NCBI GenBank assembly: GCA_033809415.1
Contig: JAPXLT010000282.1
Location: 1-6,006, forward strand
DNA length: 6,006 nucleotides
Origin: JAQVUB01 sp033809415
GTDB lineage: Bacteria > Verrucomicrobiota > Lentisphaeria > Oligosphaerales > Oligosphaeraceae
Direction of reading: 5' to 3'
Notes under the pieces: model-generated
Databases searched by the model: none
What the model was told of the DNA's origin: nothing
Seen by the model: the letters and a program-made list of their open reading frames with translations, nothing else
Program-made: the position numbers and the translations under genes
Shown: piece after piece, positions 5,723 through 6,006 of the stretch
Position numbering within the stretch: position 1 is the first letter of the stretch
Layout: every line of letters starts with the position of its first letter

Positions 5723-5850
5723 ACTACTATCACTCGATTTCTTCTTTTTTGGGAAAGATTTTCAAAAAACCAGGTGCGCAAGTTGCTGACCTTGAAGGTC
5801 TTTCTCATTTTTGAGAAACTTTTTTGAGTTTTTTGATTTTTCGGTGATGG
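5723..5850. repeat. T-tract repeat element, copy B
   Basis: This 128-bp relative of copy A has the same orientation, left end (actactatcac, 5723-5733), 27-nt core (5801-5827) and right end (5829-5850). It differs by about 50 bp of extra sequence (5751-5800), which includes the palindrome gaccttgaaggtc (5788-5800), and it lacks one T-tract unit present in copy A. The imperfect terminal inverted repeat is atcactcga (5729-5737) and tcggtgat (5841-5848). No gene in the window starts beside it. Confidence 0.8.
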
Positions 5851-5860
5851 AAGAGGAAAA

Positions 5861-5933
5861 CCGGCTTCATGCCGGCGAGCCGCCGGCGCTCCATATCGCC
5901 TCCGACGCAATTGCGTAAAGCCGGCCTTGGCAC
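5861..5933. repeat. GC-rich palindromic repeat block
   Basis: Overlapping hairpins are visible: ccggc (5861-5865) with gccgg (5871-5875) around ttcat, and gccggcg (5871-5877) with cgccggc (5881-5887) around agc. These alternatives share an arm, so only one can form at a time. A perfect 12-bp palindrome, acgcaattgcgt (5905-5916), follows, then cggccttggcac (5922-5933), identical to 4678-4689. No gene is supported across 5471-6006. Confidence 0.7.
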
Positions 5934-5955
5934 ATGGCGATCCGTCCGATCTGTC

Positions 5956-5999
5956 GTCCGTGTAAAGTCCGTGTCCCGTCTGTGTAAAGTCCGTGTGGG
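5956..5999. repeat. Second 11-bp tandem repeat array (GTCCGTGTAAA)
   Basis: Four contiguous 11-bp units: gtccgtgtaaa (5956-5966), gtccgtgtccc (5967-5977), gtctgtgtaaa (5978-5988) and gtccgtgtggg (5989-5999). The array may continue past the window edge. The preceding gatccgtccgatctgtc resembles the gatccgaccgatcagctgtc that precedes the first array at 4815-4834, so the copies share flanks as well as units. Confidence 0.88.
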
Positions 6000-6006
6000 T
6001 TGCGGG

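Noticed and set aside
5580..5789. Possible small + strand gene downstream of rsmD
   Set aside because: It reads through the CGCCAAGGA array and the T-tract element and gives a low-complexity peptide, with no ribosome binding site seen.
5788..5827. Intrinsic terminator: gaccttgaaggtc followed by T-rich sequence
   Set aside because: The stem is only 5 bp with a 3-nt loop, the T-run is interrupted, and no gene on the + strand lies upstream to be terminated.

Overview
The window carries a complete three-gene operon for a multimeric, NAD(P)H-linked [FeFe]-hydrogenase (hydC-hydB-hydA, + strand, 342-4578). It is followed by a strong intrinsic terminator and a convergent rRNA methyltransferase gene, rsmD (- strand, 4889-5470). 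The rest is repeat-rich non-coding DNA. The hydrogenase points to a strictly anaerobic, fermentative bacterium. The dispersed repeats (runs of CACGAAAAA, CGCCAAGGA and GTCCGTGTAAA, plus GCCCT...AGGGC hairpin modules) resemble those I associate with Verrucomicrobiota, Lentisphaerota, Kiritimatiellota and Planctomycetota genomes. That placement is recalled, not tested, and is low confidence.

Layout. Bases 1-341 hold no convincing gene. They contain a perfect 20-bp inverted repeat (25-44/75-94), a short CACGAAAAA-type tandem repeat and a weak candidate promoter (261-290). hydC (342-875) and hydB (897-2738) are separated by 21 nt. hydA (2830-4578) follows a 91-nt spacer whose ribosome binding site sits inside a 13-nt palindrome. 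A hairpin with a T-run ends the operon at about 4609-4647. Bases 4650-4888 are repeats only. rsmD runs on the opposite strand. Bases 5471-6006 are again repeats only: two copies of a T-tract element, a CGCCAAG hairpin between them, GC-rich hairpins, and a second array of the same 11-bp tandem repeat found at 4832-4874.

How the genes work together. HydC (NuoE-like, [2Fe-2S]) and HydB (NuoF-like, FMN, NAD(H) site, several FeS clusters) form the diaphorase part. HydA carries the FeS relay and the H-cluster that makes or oxidises H2. By family precedent (Thermotoga HydABC, Desulfovibrio HndABCD) such complexes couple NAD(P)H and reduced ferredoxin to H2, often by electron bifurcation or confurcation. 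The sequence supports the architecture; bifurcation itself is inferred. The H-cluster maturases HydE, HydF and HydG are not in the window and must be elsewhere.

I found no wholly new protein system. The least explained material is the non-coding repeat mosaic around rsmD, especially the twin T-tract elements, one of which occupies the whole upstream region of rsmD.
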